From Panicum virgatum (lineage: Eukaryota > Streptophyta > Magnoliopsida > Poales > Poaceae), in assembly GCF_016808335.1 (NCBI RefSeq), contig NC_053148.1, positions 46,206,930 through 46,270,929 on the forward strand: a stretch of 64,000 nucleotides of DNA. The letters are read 5' to 3'. Under the pieces are notes generated by a model that did no database searches, was not told where the DNA came from, and was given only the letters and a program-made list of their open reading frames with translations. Within the stretch, counting starts at the first letter, position 1; each line of letters opens with the position of its first letter. Positions 45,945-57,406 of this stretch are shown in pieces. A program made the position numbers and the translations under genes.

Positions 45945-46765
45945 TTGATGACCTTCGCTTGAGAGTTGTGCAAACTTGGATAGCGTCAAAGTTCATGCTG
46001 TAAACTAATTTTTGGTAACAGGCATTGATTTGCTCCATATGTACTGCTATGTTTATTTAAGCAAATCTGAGACCCAAACATGGTGTTACAGAGTTCTGAT
46101 TTTTCAGGAATGAACTATCATAGATCATACAATGAAAAAAAAATGTTTCAATGCAAGTTGAATGATTCGGATATGTTAGTTTGAAACAGAACATTGCTAC
46201 ACTGCTACTATTCACATTTTGTATCATTGAGGTTGCTCCTTGGCTGAGGGTTATCCATCAATGCTGTTGCACTTAAGCTTTGGGAGTTCGAATGCAATTT
46301 ATTTGTAACCTACTGTTTTTTAAAAGAAGACCCTGTCAGAGGCTCTTGCTTCTACCATTGCAGGCCAGGGTTCACTAGTACATCAATTTGTAATTTCTGT
46401 TAGTATGCGCTATTTGAAACTCTTGTTTTTAATTATAGCTGTAACTCTGAAAGTAACTACAGATTGTATTGTACCATTGACTCTATATCATAGTAGAGAT
46501 GTTCGTGTCTACTTCCCACCTGCAGCTGATCATTCAATACCTGGAAACTCCAAAATGACCCTAAAAGTTTCAAAATTAACAATTCTTGAAAAAAAAATAA
46601 GGCCAAATTTCTTTAAATATGTCAGCTAATACAACAAGAACATGCAGGGCCTCTCAGATTACAGAATTGGTTGCACATTAAGTCTCAGCAAGACATAAGA
46701 ACTTTATACAATGCGTTCATCTATGCTCAGTAGGCCGGACAGCATAGCATCTTCAGAAGCACCAT
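45945..46765. other. Convergent 3' regions of RGTA and NAA38-like gene
   Basis: AT-rich, without coding potential. It probably contains both 3' UTRs and a short spacer. I saw no clear element boundaries. Confidence 0.55.
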
Positions 46766-47134
46766 TCACTCTAAACACAGAAGCGACATCTTCTCTTCAA
46801 TAGAGCAATCGACCTGACAAGACGAGCGGCAAGCGGCAGGGATCAAGATGAGCCCCAGGCACCGCTGCTCTGTCGGAGGTGAAGAATGACGGGCACTGCG
46901 GTACTCCACGGCATCCTGGAGGATTATGTTCCCTTGCTTATCGATGCAGTGGAACAACCCGAGGAAGTAACGGCCATCGTTCACACCAATCAGCATTCGC
47001 CGGAACAGCAGCTTCCGGAGTTTGGAAACAGCTGGTGAGCTGCTGCCAGCAGCATCGGCAGGTGCACTGGAGCTGTTGCAATAATCATCTTCAGAAACTG
47101 GGATAGCTTGAGATGACACCGATGATCCTTCCAT
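46766..47134 (-). CDS. NAA38: LSM-domain protein, NAA38-like auxiliary subunit of NatC, 122 aa
   Basis: A single coding exon on the minus strand starts ATGGAAGG at 47134 and stops at 46766. Residues 1-32 are Ser-rich. An Sm-like fold follows with LRKLLFRRMLIGVNDGRYF and LGLFHCIDKQGNIIL, which match the Sm1 motif, then LGLILIPAACRSSCQVDC (Sm2 side) and the end IEEKMSLLCLE. This is the composition of plant LSMD1/NAA38, which with NAA30 and NAA35 acetylates N-terminal Met before hydrophobic residues in the cytosol. An AG acceptor lies about 20 bp upstream of the ATG. A CAG|GTATAT donor at about 47735 on the same strand suggests a 5' UTR intron, with the promoter near 47900. Another small LSM protein is possible but less likely. 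Confidence 0.85.
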   Translation of the reverse strand: MEGSSVSSQAIPVSEDDYCNSSSAPADAAGSSSPAVSKLRKLLFRRMLIGVNDGRYFLGLFHCIDKQGNIILQDAVEYRSARHSSPPTEQRCLGLILIPAACRSSCQVDCSIEEKMSLLCLE

Positions 47135-48003
47135 GGTACTAAGGCTTACCCTCTGCTAGAGAAGCATTCCATAATCAGTGGCAGATAACAGATCAAAAAG
47201 AAAGAAGGTAATTGCTGAAAGGGAAAATTGACTGCTGTTACGACTGTAAGCAGCAAGGGAAATTGCTCGATTCAGGTTTGCAGCACTACTCAAGAGTTCA
47301 TGCTGGTTTCACTTCAAGCATCCTGATGGATTTAAAATGGCACACAAGGTTGCAGCACTACTGAACAAGAATTCATGCCGGTTTCACTCAAGCATCCTGA
47401 TGGATTTAAAATGGCACATAAGGTTGTAAAACTATAAGTAATCAAAATCACACCACACGTCGACGTTGGATCAAGAATTTTCAGTAAAGGCAACAAAATT
47501 TTCTACTTTTCCTCGGTTGAATTAGCGTGGGGAACTAGGCTGGCCACCTAGAATCACTTGAACCTTTTTTTTTTCTAAATAAAGGGCGATTCTTCATTAC
47601 TACACCCGATAATTTTCTTTTTTGAAACGAAATCGAAGTTAGTAGGTAATATATTGTAACCGCATTTAGATCCGAATACAAATAGTTTTGTTTAGGGTTT
47701 GGTGCTCCGTCTCGCACAGCAGAAGGAAAGAGAAGGGGCGGATATACCTGGAGGATGCTCGTCGCCGGCAAAGCGAAGATGCGACAAATGGCGCCGCCGC
47801 TCGCCCAATCGTCGCCGCCAGGGAAGGAAGAGCAAGGGAGGAGAGAGTCTGAGGGAACAAAGCGCGGAGATGAAAGTATGAAACTGAGGCCCTGAGTCTG
47901 ACTGCCTTATTGGGAGGGGCTGTCAACGAGCCCAGCTCGAGCGAGCCTGAGTGGCTGACACCTCAAACACCTCGCGAGTCTCGAGTTTTTCTATAGTGCT
48001 AAA
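47135..48003 (-). promoter_or_regulatory. 5' UTR, 5' UTR intron and promoter region of the NAA38-like gene
   Basis: Minus-strand leader. A probable intron spans roughly 47157-47735. A short GC-rich first exon lies at about 47736-47880. Within the intron a segment of about 55 bp is duplicated (TTGCAGCACTAC..., near 47277 and 47350), each copy followed by TTCAAGCATCCTGATGG. Confidence 0.55.
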
Positions 48004-48186
48004 GGCCTTGTTTGGTTCGCCGGGCTACTTCATACTGCAATTTTTTTCTTTCGTATTAAACGAAGTTTATTTACCAATTTTTTTACGAATGAATATAATT
48101 TTTCGTGATAAATTTAATAACAGTAATTAATTGATAATTGATTGTACTAATGCTACAGTGACCACACTAATGCTACAATGACCAAC
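48004..48186. mobile_element. Tourist/PIF-like MITE, left part, split by LTR D
   Basis: It starts GGCCTTGTTTGGTTCGCC, a common terminus of grass MITEs, and contains CTAATGCTACAGTGACC. It continues at 58917 after the nested LTRs (CTCTATTCGTGTGGTC ... TCGTCTCGCGAAATAGCGC), which is also typical of this MITE group. The final terminus past 59050 is not recognisable. Confidence 0.65.
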
Positions 48187-50851
48187 TGTGACAGCCCAGG
48201 TATTTAATTAGCTAAAACCAAAGTCTAGTTGAGGTCAAAGTGAGAAAATGAAATTTTAGACATGAAATGACGAGTCAATTGAATCAAGGTTTTTAAAGAT
48301 TTAAACTATTTTGTTTCAAATTTTAAACAAACATTCTTTGAAAATAATTTCTAAAACATTGCTCAAATGAACTTTTGCCTAAAACCAAATTTGTAGACTT
48401 TTAAATGATGAACAACTTTCATGTTCATGATTTCTCAAGTTGCCACGCAAAAACTAGAGAAAATTTTGAATTTTGAAAAGGACTATATTTTGAATTTGCA
48501 AGAGTTTAAAATTAACTTTCAAAGTAGGCTTCAAATGAAAAAGTGACTAAAACAAAAGTTGTAGATCTCGAAATTTTGAGCAAGTTTGGTATTCAAAAGT
48601 TTTTCATTTGAGGCCAAGAAGAAGGAGAAAAATTGAGTTTACAAAAGGAAATTTTGAACTTCGAGTTATTTACAAAATTATCCTCATTCCATCTCTCTTC
48701 TTCCTCTGTTTTCTGCCTCCCTCACGCCGTTAGCCGTCGGTGCGCCGACGTCGGCCACCTGGCCGGCCACGAGCCGCGCTCCGGCCAAATCCGCCTCGCG
48801 CGCCCCCGGTATCGCCCAAAACCGCTCGCCCTGGCTTCTCCTACGCGCGACACGCGCCCCGCCGTCCTCCGCTCGCGCCGTCGCCGCTCTCCGCTCACGC
48901 CGTCGCCGTCTCGGCGTCGGGGCTATCGCGCCGCGCCGTTGAACTCTGTCACCGCTCTCCGCCGCTCAAGTCGTCTACGAAGCCGACTTCGATTTCTCCT
49001 CCCCTCGCTCCCTCACTCCCCAGAGCCCCAAACCCCTGCTCCCCTCACGCCCAGAGCCCCCGTCGCCGGCCATTAGCGCCGCCGCGAGCAGCTCGCCGCG
49101 GTGCTCCCTTCCCCGGCCCTCCTCCGCCAGAGCTAGTACCCTAGAAAGCTTCCCCTTTGTCCTACTGGTGCTCCCCGGCTCATCCCCGCCGCCTCCTCCT
49201 CACCGGAGCCACCGGAACACCTTCCGCCATCGCCATGGCCGACCGCCGCCACTAGGCCACCGTCGAGCCCCACCTCCTCCCTCTCCCCGACCAAGACAAC
49301 CCGCCCACGGGCTCCCCCTCGCGCCGGTGAAGCTCCCAGGCCCAAGCCCGCCCCCAGACCGCCACCGGAACGCCGCCACCACCGAGCCACACCGCCGCCG
49401 CCATCACTGTCACGCCGACGATCCATCTCCGACCACCCCAGCCCCCCCTCCAAGGACACCTAGAGGTAGCTCTCGACGCCGACATCCTCCTCCACCCCGG
49501 GGCCTCCGCCGCCGATGAGCTCCCTCGCTGGGAAACGGCGGCACCGCCCTCCCTGTCCCCTCCCCTGTTTTCAAATCCGGCCAAGGGCCTATTTGTGAGG
49601 CCCCAATTCTTCCTAGGGTGTTTTCTGCAAAACCTAGGGACCCATCTGCAATATTTAGTTTGTTTTCAAATTGTTGTTGTGAACCTGTAAATTCAACCAA
49701 AAATCATAGAGAAGTCAGAAAAATGCAAACTCAAATGTTTTGGATTCCTTGCAATAAGATCTACAAGTTTCATTACATGCACATCTTCAGTTTCTGATTA
49801 CTTTTTAATCTAGGATAATGAATAGAATAAATAGCATATGATGGTTGTAGGAGTTCCACACATGAACTAAGGATGATTTTTGGACAGTAGCTGTACATCA
49901 CTGAATAGAGTACTCCATAAAAATTTCATGACCAGAAACCAACTTTAACTAGGTGTTTTATCAGATCTTATTTTAAGCTAGGATCAAATATCACATTTGT
50001 GTTCTTGATGTTCTAGTGCATATTTTTGAGTGAAACTTTTTCAGCACACTTGATGTACTACTAGAACAGTAGGATAAAATTTTGGAATCCATTACAACTG
50101 TTTAACTATGGTTTTGATTTAATCCATGTGTAATAGTGCTATTTCATGATAAATAGTTCTAGTGCTTAGAAAAATCTGAAATTTATAACATTACTTAGTT
50201 TTGAGTAGATGGACCTGCATGACAAGTTTGAGAATCAATAACTTCCTACTTTGTCCTGTAAAAATAGATCTTTATCCCAGCAGAAGTTTAATCTGCTTCA
50301 GAAAAATAGCTGAAAATTTTATTGTAAGTTGGTACTTCAGTTTTGTTCCTTGCATAAGAAGTTCAACCCCATAAGCTATGGGTAACTATAGCTTTGGACA
50401 AAGCATGTTATCTTTAGTTTTGTTAGAGGAAATAACTTTTGTATGTTTTGGTATATGATGAAAACCCCACTTTGATTTTATGAACTAAATTGTGTTAAAT
50501 TACTACTCTATAAATGACTGCCCAGGAAATGTTAATTAAGAAGTTTCACATCCAACTCACTTTATGTTAGACTACAACTTTATCGTGAAGGAAAAATAAT
50601 AACACCTAAATCGCTAAGCAACTCGGAACTTTGCATTCATACTTATGCATTGTTGCATTTTATTTAGGTACGGTAGATGAACCACGTGAAGGATGTGACA
50701 TTGGAGCCGAGCCAGAAGACGGTGAAGGACGAACACGTCTAGAAAATGGACGAATGGATCCCGATGTGCACGACCGAAGGAAGATGCTCGCCGAGCAGTA
50801 TTTTCTAACTAACACTGACCTAGTGTTGTCGGTACCCTGCAACTGGGGTAC

Positions 50852-53800
50852 TGTGGCAGCACCGCCCAAATTAATCGGGCTCAAGTGCGCTAACCATCAC
50901 CCTAAAGGTAATCTTGGTTAACACGCACTTCAAACGGAGTAATCCGGCATGGCTGTTGGGTAAAGTCCCGAAGAATCCACCTGAGCGTCGATCGAACCCA
51001 AAGCTTACATACAACCCACACGAAGGTGAGTCCAGAGAGTACAACATTTCACAATATATTACATTACCGAGTCTTAACTTAATTATTACAAACCAAATTC
51101 GAAAAACTTAGAAAGGTACTTGAAGTTCAAATTGAAAGTAGTTCAGAGTTCAACTGCAGCGGAAATAAAGCGAGTTCTAAACGACAATACAAGATATCAT
51201 GATGAAGCCCATACATGACATCACTCGGCATTGTCATTGTTGGCCGGAGTCGTATCCCACTCTACCGACCAACCAGGAGGTAAAGTACACGGCCAAGTCA
51301 AGCTAGCTATCTGATCTTCAAACGTATCACCTGAAAACAAAGTTGAGCCACAAGTAAGGCTGAGTATACTAATACTCAGCAAGGCTTACCCGACTAGGAT
51401 ATACTTAGCCCTCTATCTAGACATGCAAGACTTTTGGCTTGAGGGGTTTGTTATTGCCGAAAAGTAATAAAGAGTAAGTCCTTATTTTCCGATTTTAGCT
51501 TTCAGGTTCTAGTTTGATTAACCATTCTACATTAGCATCTATCCAATAGCATGCATGGTGAAAAACAATTATTTTTCATCATTCAACCATATTTCTCATA
51601 ATCAATGTTCCACTTCTTACTCTATGTGGCAAAAGGGTTGAGCAGTTCCAAGATCCGTGAGAGGCGGACGATTTGAATCGAATTTGTTAACCTGGCCAGG
51701 CAGACCTAAACACACGCATGGGAACCGAGTCCCCACGCAACATTTCCCCTTTCTTTCCGGCTTGTGGATCAGGATCACCCCCTTCGACTACAAGAGCCCC
51801 ACGCCACGGTCGACGCCGGGTCGTGAACACGCTTGCACCCGCATGTGGCCGCATGAGAAACAACGTTCAAAGAGGGTGAGGGAAAAGTCCACTCCCCGGT
51901 CCAATCAGGTACTTAAGCTTACCGATTACCATATTTCTCGGCATGTGATTAGTACGTTCAAACGCTTAACCACCACTACCACACACCGCGGCCTTATCCA
52001 TTTTCACTAAACAGACGGGGTATCACAAGTACAACAACCCCGCCCGTAAACCTTATATTGCAGTGTGTAGTAAACATCCAACTCCTATAATTCTCGCGAG
52101 TGATAGGAAATCACTCGACTTCTACCGAATCATTAGCATAGCCAACTAGCGACCTACACATACTAGTGTTCAAGCATAGGTACCTAGGATCATGCAACTA
52201 AGGTTCCAAACAATTCCTACAAACTTAAATACACAAGTAGATAGGAATATAAGCAGTTGCATAAATTTGAATTAGGTAGGACATGCTCCGTGGCTTGCCT
52301 TCCTGAGCGGAGCTAGCCTTGGGCTCTTCTGAACTTTGGTTCAGGTCTTTAGTAATTTCAGTTAGATTAACTTGAGCTTCACGCTGCTCACTCTCGGACT
52401 CCGGCACCAGCTCGTACGTACCGTCAGCGAGAGTAGTCAAATCTACACGAATGCATATGCGTGAGTTGTGGTGATGGTAACAAACTTAATTTAATTCACT
52501 ATAGAGTTGTAAAATATTTTATTTACAGCTCCTTGGGCAATCATTTAGAGAGTATTATCTAGATTAACTATTTCTTATTAAGTAAGTGAGGGTTTTGTTA
52601 TTTTTACAAAGGTAATTTTCAAGTGCAAGCATGGAAAAAAATCCAAACAGCTGATGGGTATAGTGTATGAAGATGAAATTTTTATGGAGAGTCAATCACT
52701 TAAGTACAAACCTGCCATAAAATTTTCATCTATTTTCATTGAGCATATTAATTTTTAAAAAAACATTAAACAGCTACTGATAGGATTAAGATTCATTTAT
52801 ACAGATCAAACCCTACAAGTAAATATGCTACAATTTTTACTGAGTTCTCCTCAACTTATGATAAGACTACTGTAAAAATTTCAGATTTAACTAAGCATTG
52901 CACAAGGCATGAAAAATAGCACAATGTATAGCTGCATGGATCAAAACTAAATTACACATAATGTTATACCAATATTCTAAGCCTTAAAATTTATAAAAAT
53001 GGTTACCAACTTAATTAAAGACTGTAGTAAAAATATTAGATTTTTCCAGGCACAGGAAATATTTTTCGTGATTTAGTGCATTTCTTCCTACCATAAATTA
53101 TTTGGACCAGTTTGACTCAACTAAAAATTTCCGAACTTTTTCTTAAGAATACATGCATCTATATAGAGCAACTGCAAAAGTTTCAGCTCCCGAATCAAAT
53201 CAGAAGAACTTGGATAAATAAAACTATTTAACCTAGGCATAAAGCAAGACCTAAGTAAATCTATAGCTAGGCATGATAACTGACTACGAAACTTTTACAC
53301 AAGGCTATTAATCTAACATGTAACACACTGACCAAAAATGGCAATAACTATTGAGATCTAATAAAAGCTATATTTTCCTTGTGTTTTAAATAAAGCAATA
53401 ACTATTGAGAAAACGAAAAAGTGCATGTAACAAAAGTTGTAGATATCTTTACAAAGATTCCATAATAGTTGAGTTTGCATTTTTCTGATTTTTCTACGAG
53501 TTTTAAATGAATTTACAAGTTTGCTGTTTTTCAAAACAAAAGAAAAAAGGAGAGGGATCTTGCATCTAGGCCCTTGGAAAGAATTGGGGGCTCGTAGATA
53601 AGCCCTTGGCCGGAGCCAGGAACAGAGGCGGCGGCGGCGGCGGCGTTTCCCGGCGAGGGAGCTCGCCGGCGGCGAGGGGAAGTGGGGGAAAGGCAAGAGG
53701 AAGGCGAGAGCTACTCAGAGGTGGTCTCGTCAAGGTTGGGGGCGGCCGGGAGCGGGGTCGGCGGCGTAGCAGCACGGCCGGCGGCGGTGGCGAGCTGCGG

Positions 53801-55086
53801 CAGCGGCGCTCCGGCGGCTCTGGGCGGTGGAGGTTGGGTCGTCGAGCACCAGTGGGAGGTGGGGGAGCTCGTGGGCGAGTCGGTTTGGGTCGAGGAGGGG
53901 CGGAAGAGGGGGTTCCGCGGCGGGCGGCAGCCGGCGGCGGCTCTGCCCGCGACGGCGGCGGCCGGCGGCGATGGGAATGGGCGAGGCCTGGACGCAGAAC
54001 TTCACCGCGGCGAGGAGGTCCCGTTCTGGGGTTCAGTTGGGACCGAGGAGTACCGGAGATAGGGGCTCCACGGTGAGCTCGAGCAGCGGCGCCAATGGCT
54101 GGGCGGTGGCGCCGTTCTGGCACCGAGGCAGCTTGGCTCGGCTTGGTGAGGGAAGGGGAGTGGAGCGGTAGGGGGAAAACACCTCTTGGCGAAGCAAATG
54201 GGGAGGGGGAGTTCGGCAGGAGGGGGCGTAGAAGAAGAGCGAGCTCGGCGCGTGCGCGGCCTCGCGGTGGCGTGCTCGCCGCGCAGGAGTAAAGGCCGGG
54301 TCAGGGCAGCAACGGGGAGGGTTGGGGGCGTCGCAGCGTGGGGCAGCAGCGCGATGATGGCGAGGCGATGATGGCGGGATGGCGTGCGGACGGGCGGCGA
54401 GGCAGCAGCAGCGCGGCGTCACGGGCGCGTCGTCGAGCGCTCGTCGCTTGCGGCGTGCTCGTCGACGGGGCAACGCTGCAGGCTCGACGGGAGGGGGAGG
54501 GGGAAGTTCAGCGGCGCGGTGTCGCCAGCCCTAGGCGCAGCGTCGCGGCAGTGGCGCAGCGAGCGCACGCGCGTGCGCGCTCGAGTGCCTGCGCACGCAG
54601 GGAGGAACAGGGAGAGCAAGGGAGAGAGAGGGGAGAGAGAAAGAGAGTAGAGAGAGAAAGAGAGGGTCAACGTTTTGACTTGATCCAAACTCAAAATTTT
54701 CCTTGGGAACTCGAAAAATTTTGAACACGAAAGTTGTTCAAAATTCAATTTCCCACAACTTTCCTTTCAGGCAAAACTTCGTTTGAGCAACGATTTGAAA
54801 GTTTAAAATTTGAATTCAAGTTTAATGAACCCACTATTTTTCGGGGTTAACTCCAAATTTCATGTTATAACTTGAAAAACTTTGAATACGAAAGTTGTTT
54901 ATCTTGTCAAACTCTACAACTTTCGTTTTGGGCAAAAGTTCATTTGAGCTAAGGTGTGAGAGTTGACTTTTTGGGTTCATTTAAACGGATTTCGGGCTTT
55001 TAAGTAATTGAGAATTTTGGGGGTTTAACGTGTCATTTTATGTTAATTGCATGTTTTAAACAGTGCTAAACACCGGAGTTGTCACA
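50852..55086 (-). mobile_element. Solo LTR C (4235 bp), TSD GGTAC, inside B
   Basis: It begins TGTGGCAGCACCGCC and ends CCGGAGTTGTCACA. GGTAC flanks it at 50847-50851 and 55087-55091. In reverse orientation it matches D at both ends and in the segment containing CAAGCC(A/T)CGGAGCATGTCC. The right half holds a GC-rich block (53600-54650) with long overlapping open frames on both strands that I do not regard as genes. No reverse transcriptase, integrase or gag is present. Confidence 0.9.
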
Positions 55087-55268
55087 GGTACCCACTCCTG
55101 TAACTACGCCCTAAGGAGCTGAGCAGCCGGACCCATAGGGTCCGACTCCATCTCACCGGACCAACGGTCCCGGACCCGCTTCCCGCTCGGGGACGGGTCC
55201 GGTGTCACCACGTGTCCCAGAGGTGGAAATGCTCAGCACCTGTGGCCGCGGACCCGGACACCCGCAGG

Positions 55269-55388
55269 TGGGTCCGGGACCTCCACGTGCCATCCGGACT
55301 CCCGCAGATGGGTCCGGGACCTCCACGTGCCATCCGGACTCCCGCAGATGGGTCCGGGACCTCCACGTGCCTATCCGGACCCCCGTGA
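55269..55388. repeat. Three 40-bp tandem units with G-box cores in LTR B
   Basis: The unit TGGGTCCGGGACCTCCACGT onward starts at 55269, 55309 and 55349. Each unit carries CCACGTGC. Two more CACGTG words lie nearby (about 55209 and 55432). The 30-kb copy of LTR B has only two units, so the number varies between copies. Confidence 0.9.
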
Positions 55389-55528
55389 GCTCTCGGCTCA
55401 GCTAGCTGCTCGGGAGGGGTCCGGAGCCGCCACGTGTCACGCAGACGTGGGCGCGGGTGCAAAACTTCCGCTGGAAGCTCCCTCACCCACCCATATTAAG
55501 TGTGAGTGGTTGAGGCGGGCTCTGCTGC

Positions 55529-57003
55529 TGTAAGGATCACCGGGGTGTCCGACCCTAGAGGGGGAGGGGGTGAATAGGGTCGCTAATCGCTTTTCTATCC
55601 TAGGGCTCAATCTAATTGCATAAGATAAACCTAACACGTCCTACACATGCTAGTTATGACTAAGGTTTATCTATGCTACCCTCTACTTACCCCAAAAGAC
55701 TTGCAACCTATAGCCAATCCTAATCAAACTAACTAGGAAAGTAAATGTAAGCAAGAAAGAGTAAATGCGGAAACGTAATGCGGTAAGTAAAGCGGTAAGG
55801 GAGAGGATATGCAAACTCCCGTGAAGACACCAAGACACACGATTTAACGTGGTTCGGTTAGGACACCAAAGTCCCTCCCTACGTCCACGGCCACTTGCTC
55901 ACAAAGAACAAGTGTGATGCCGAGTCTCTTCGCTTGATCACCGTCTTGCCACGCCTCCAAGGCTCCCGACAAGCAAAGGCTAAGTGACGCCAAGTCACAA
56001 AGACGAGGTCACCGCCACCGTCTATCTCGAAGCGTCACCACGGCACCGTCTTCACTATCTTGGAGCTTTAACACCAAGTAGGGGCCTCCTTCCCCGCACA
56101 AAGTGTCGTTGCCACTCCACACCAAGTCGGAGGGTCACACGACGAGTACACAAGATGCTTGCCGCAGCAAGGCTTTCTCTCAAGCTAGTTCTCTCAAGAA
56201 CTAAGCCTAAACAAGCACTAAGCACTCTCACAAGTGTGCTTAAGCCTATATGATGTACAATGAAGCTCTATGGTGGTTGGAGATGATCTTTAGCTCTTGT
56301 ATACTTCCTTGAACTCCAGCACTCTCAAATGACCCGGCCTTGGGGGTATATATAGGCAGCACAAGCAAATATAGCCGTTGGAGAAAAGCTGCCAGAAAAC
56401 TGCGTAACGCCGGTTAATCCGACGTACCCCAAAAGCCATCATCGGTTTAACCGGTGTATGTAAACTGCTACGTGAAAAACTAGCCGTTAGCAATTAACCG
56501 GTGTATCGCCGGTTTAACCGATGCAATCAATCGGTGTATGTAAAATTAGCGTCGGTTTAACCGGTGATTGTAACTTCTTCACGTTCCTCCAAAAACCACC
56601 TCTCTGGACAACTGAACCGATGCAATTGACCGATGTATCGTCGGTTCAACCGGTGTATGTATTTTCATCGGTCTTCGTTTGGCAATGCACCGACGTATAT
56701 AACTTCAGTAGCGTCGGTTCATCCGGTGTAAAACCCTAGCCCGCAGACCTTCTCTGTGATTGCACCGGTGAGTGCATTTTGCCCTACGTCGGTTTAACCG
56801 GTGATAGCAAAAATGCCTCAATCCTTGTCCCTTGGACCGAAGAGCTTTCGGGCCTTGCTACGCCTCTCTTCTCTTTGTCATCACTTGAACCTAAAAGCCT
56901 GAGAATAGTCATCTTAACAATCACATTAGTCCAAGTGTTGTGTGTGTCATCAATCGCCAAAACATTATATTGAAATATGGCATGAGAGGCTATTTTCGCT
57001 ACA
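55529..57003 (-). mobile_element. Solo LTR A (1475 bp), TSD GCTGC, inside B
   Basis: It begins TGTAAGGATCACC and ends TTTTCGCTACA, with GCTGC at 55524-55528 and 57004-57008. It is close to 2419-3853 over its full length and carries the same U3 motif array at about 56400-56820. Removing it rejoins the LTR B sequence TCTGCTGCCTCTGGGC seen (reversed) in the 30-kb copy. Confidence 0.93.
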
Positions 57004-57399
57004 GCTGCCTCTGGGCACGGGGCAGCCTTTGTCAGTCCACACTGTGGATCGCCAGTTACCGAGGCGGCTCGTCGGTTACCAAGACAAGCATTAAAGACTC
57101 AGCGCCGTGCGCATGGGCGACGAGTCATGATGACCAGCTACTGACTGGAGCAACAGTGCACGCTGCTACAGTGGACTGAGTCAGTAGTTCGGCGCTTCAT
57201 CATGACCTCGACGTGCGGCTGCAGAGGCTAGACTCTACTCTGATAGGACAGCTCAAGACCATCCCTGGTCAGAAGCTACGCACAGAAGCCGACGACAAGA
57301 TCTCCGGATCTGAGGCATTGAAGGCCAAAGTGTAGTTTATAATACATCGCCGGGTCCACATGTCGGGGCCCCGCTCAGTGTACGTGCTCCCCTTGGACA

Positions 57400-57406
57400 T
57401 ATAAAA
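57400..57406 (+). promoter_or_regulatory. TATA box of LTR B
   Basis: TATAAAA lies in CCTTGGACATATAAAAGGG, conserved (reversed) in the 30-kb copy. It is about 2 kb from the G-box repeats here only because of the A insertion. Confidence 0.65.

Noticed and set aside
50631..50921. Acidic open frame in LTR D (VDEPREGCDIGAEPEDGEG), with an acidic counterpart in C at 52225-52440
   Set aside because: Both are acidic and lie at similar positions in the LTR, but I could not align them convincingly, and the D frame runs into LTR B and C sequence. Kept only as a weak observation.
53566..54748. Pairs of overlapping 140-185 codon frames
   Set aside because: GC-rich part of LTR C. The same type of block occurs in D (48720-49580) without conserved protein sequence.
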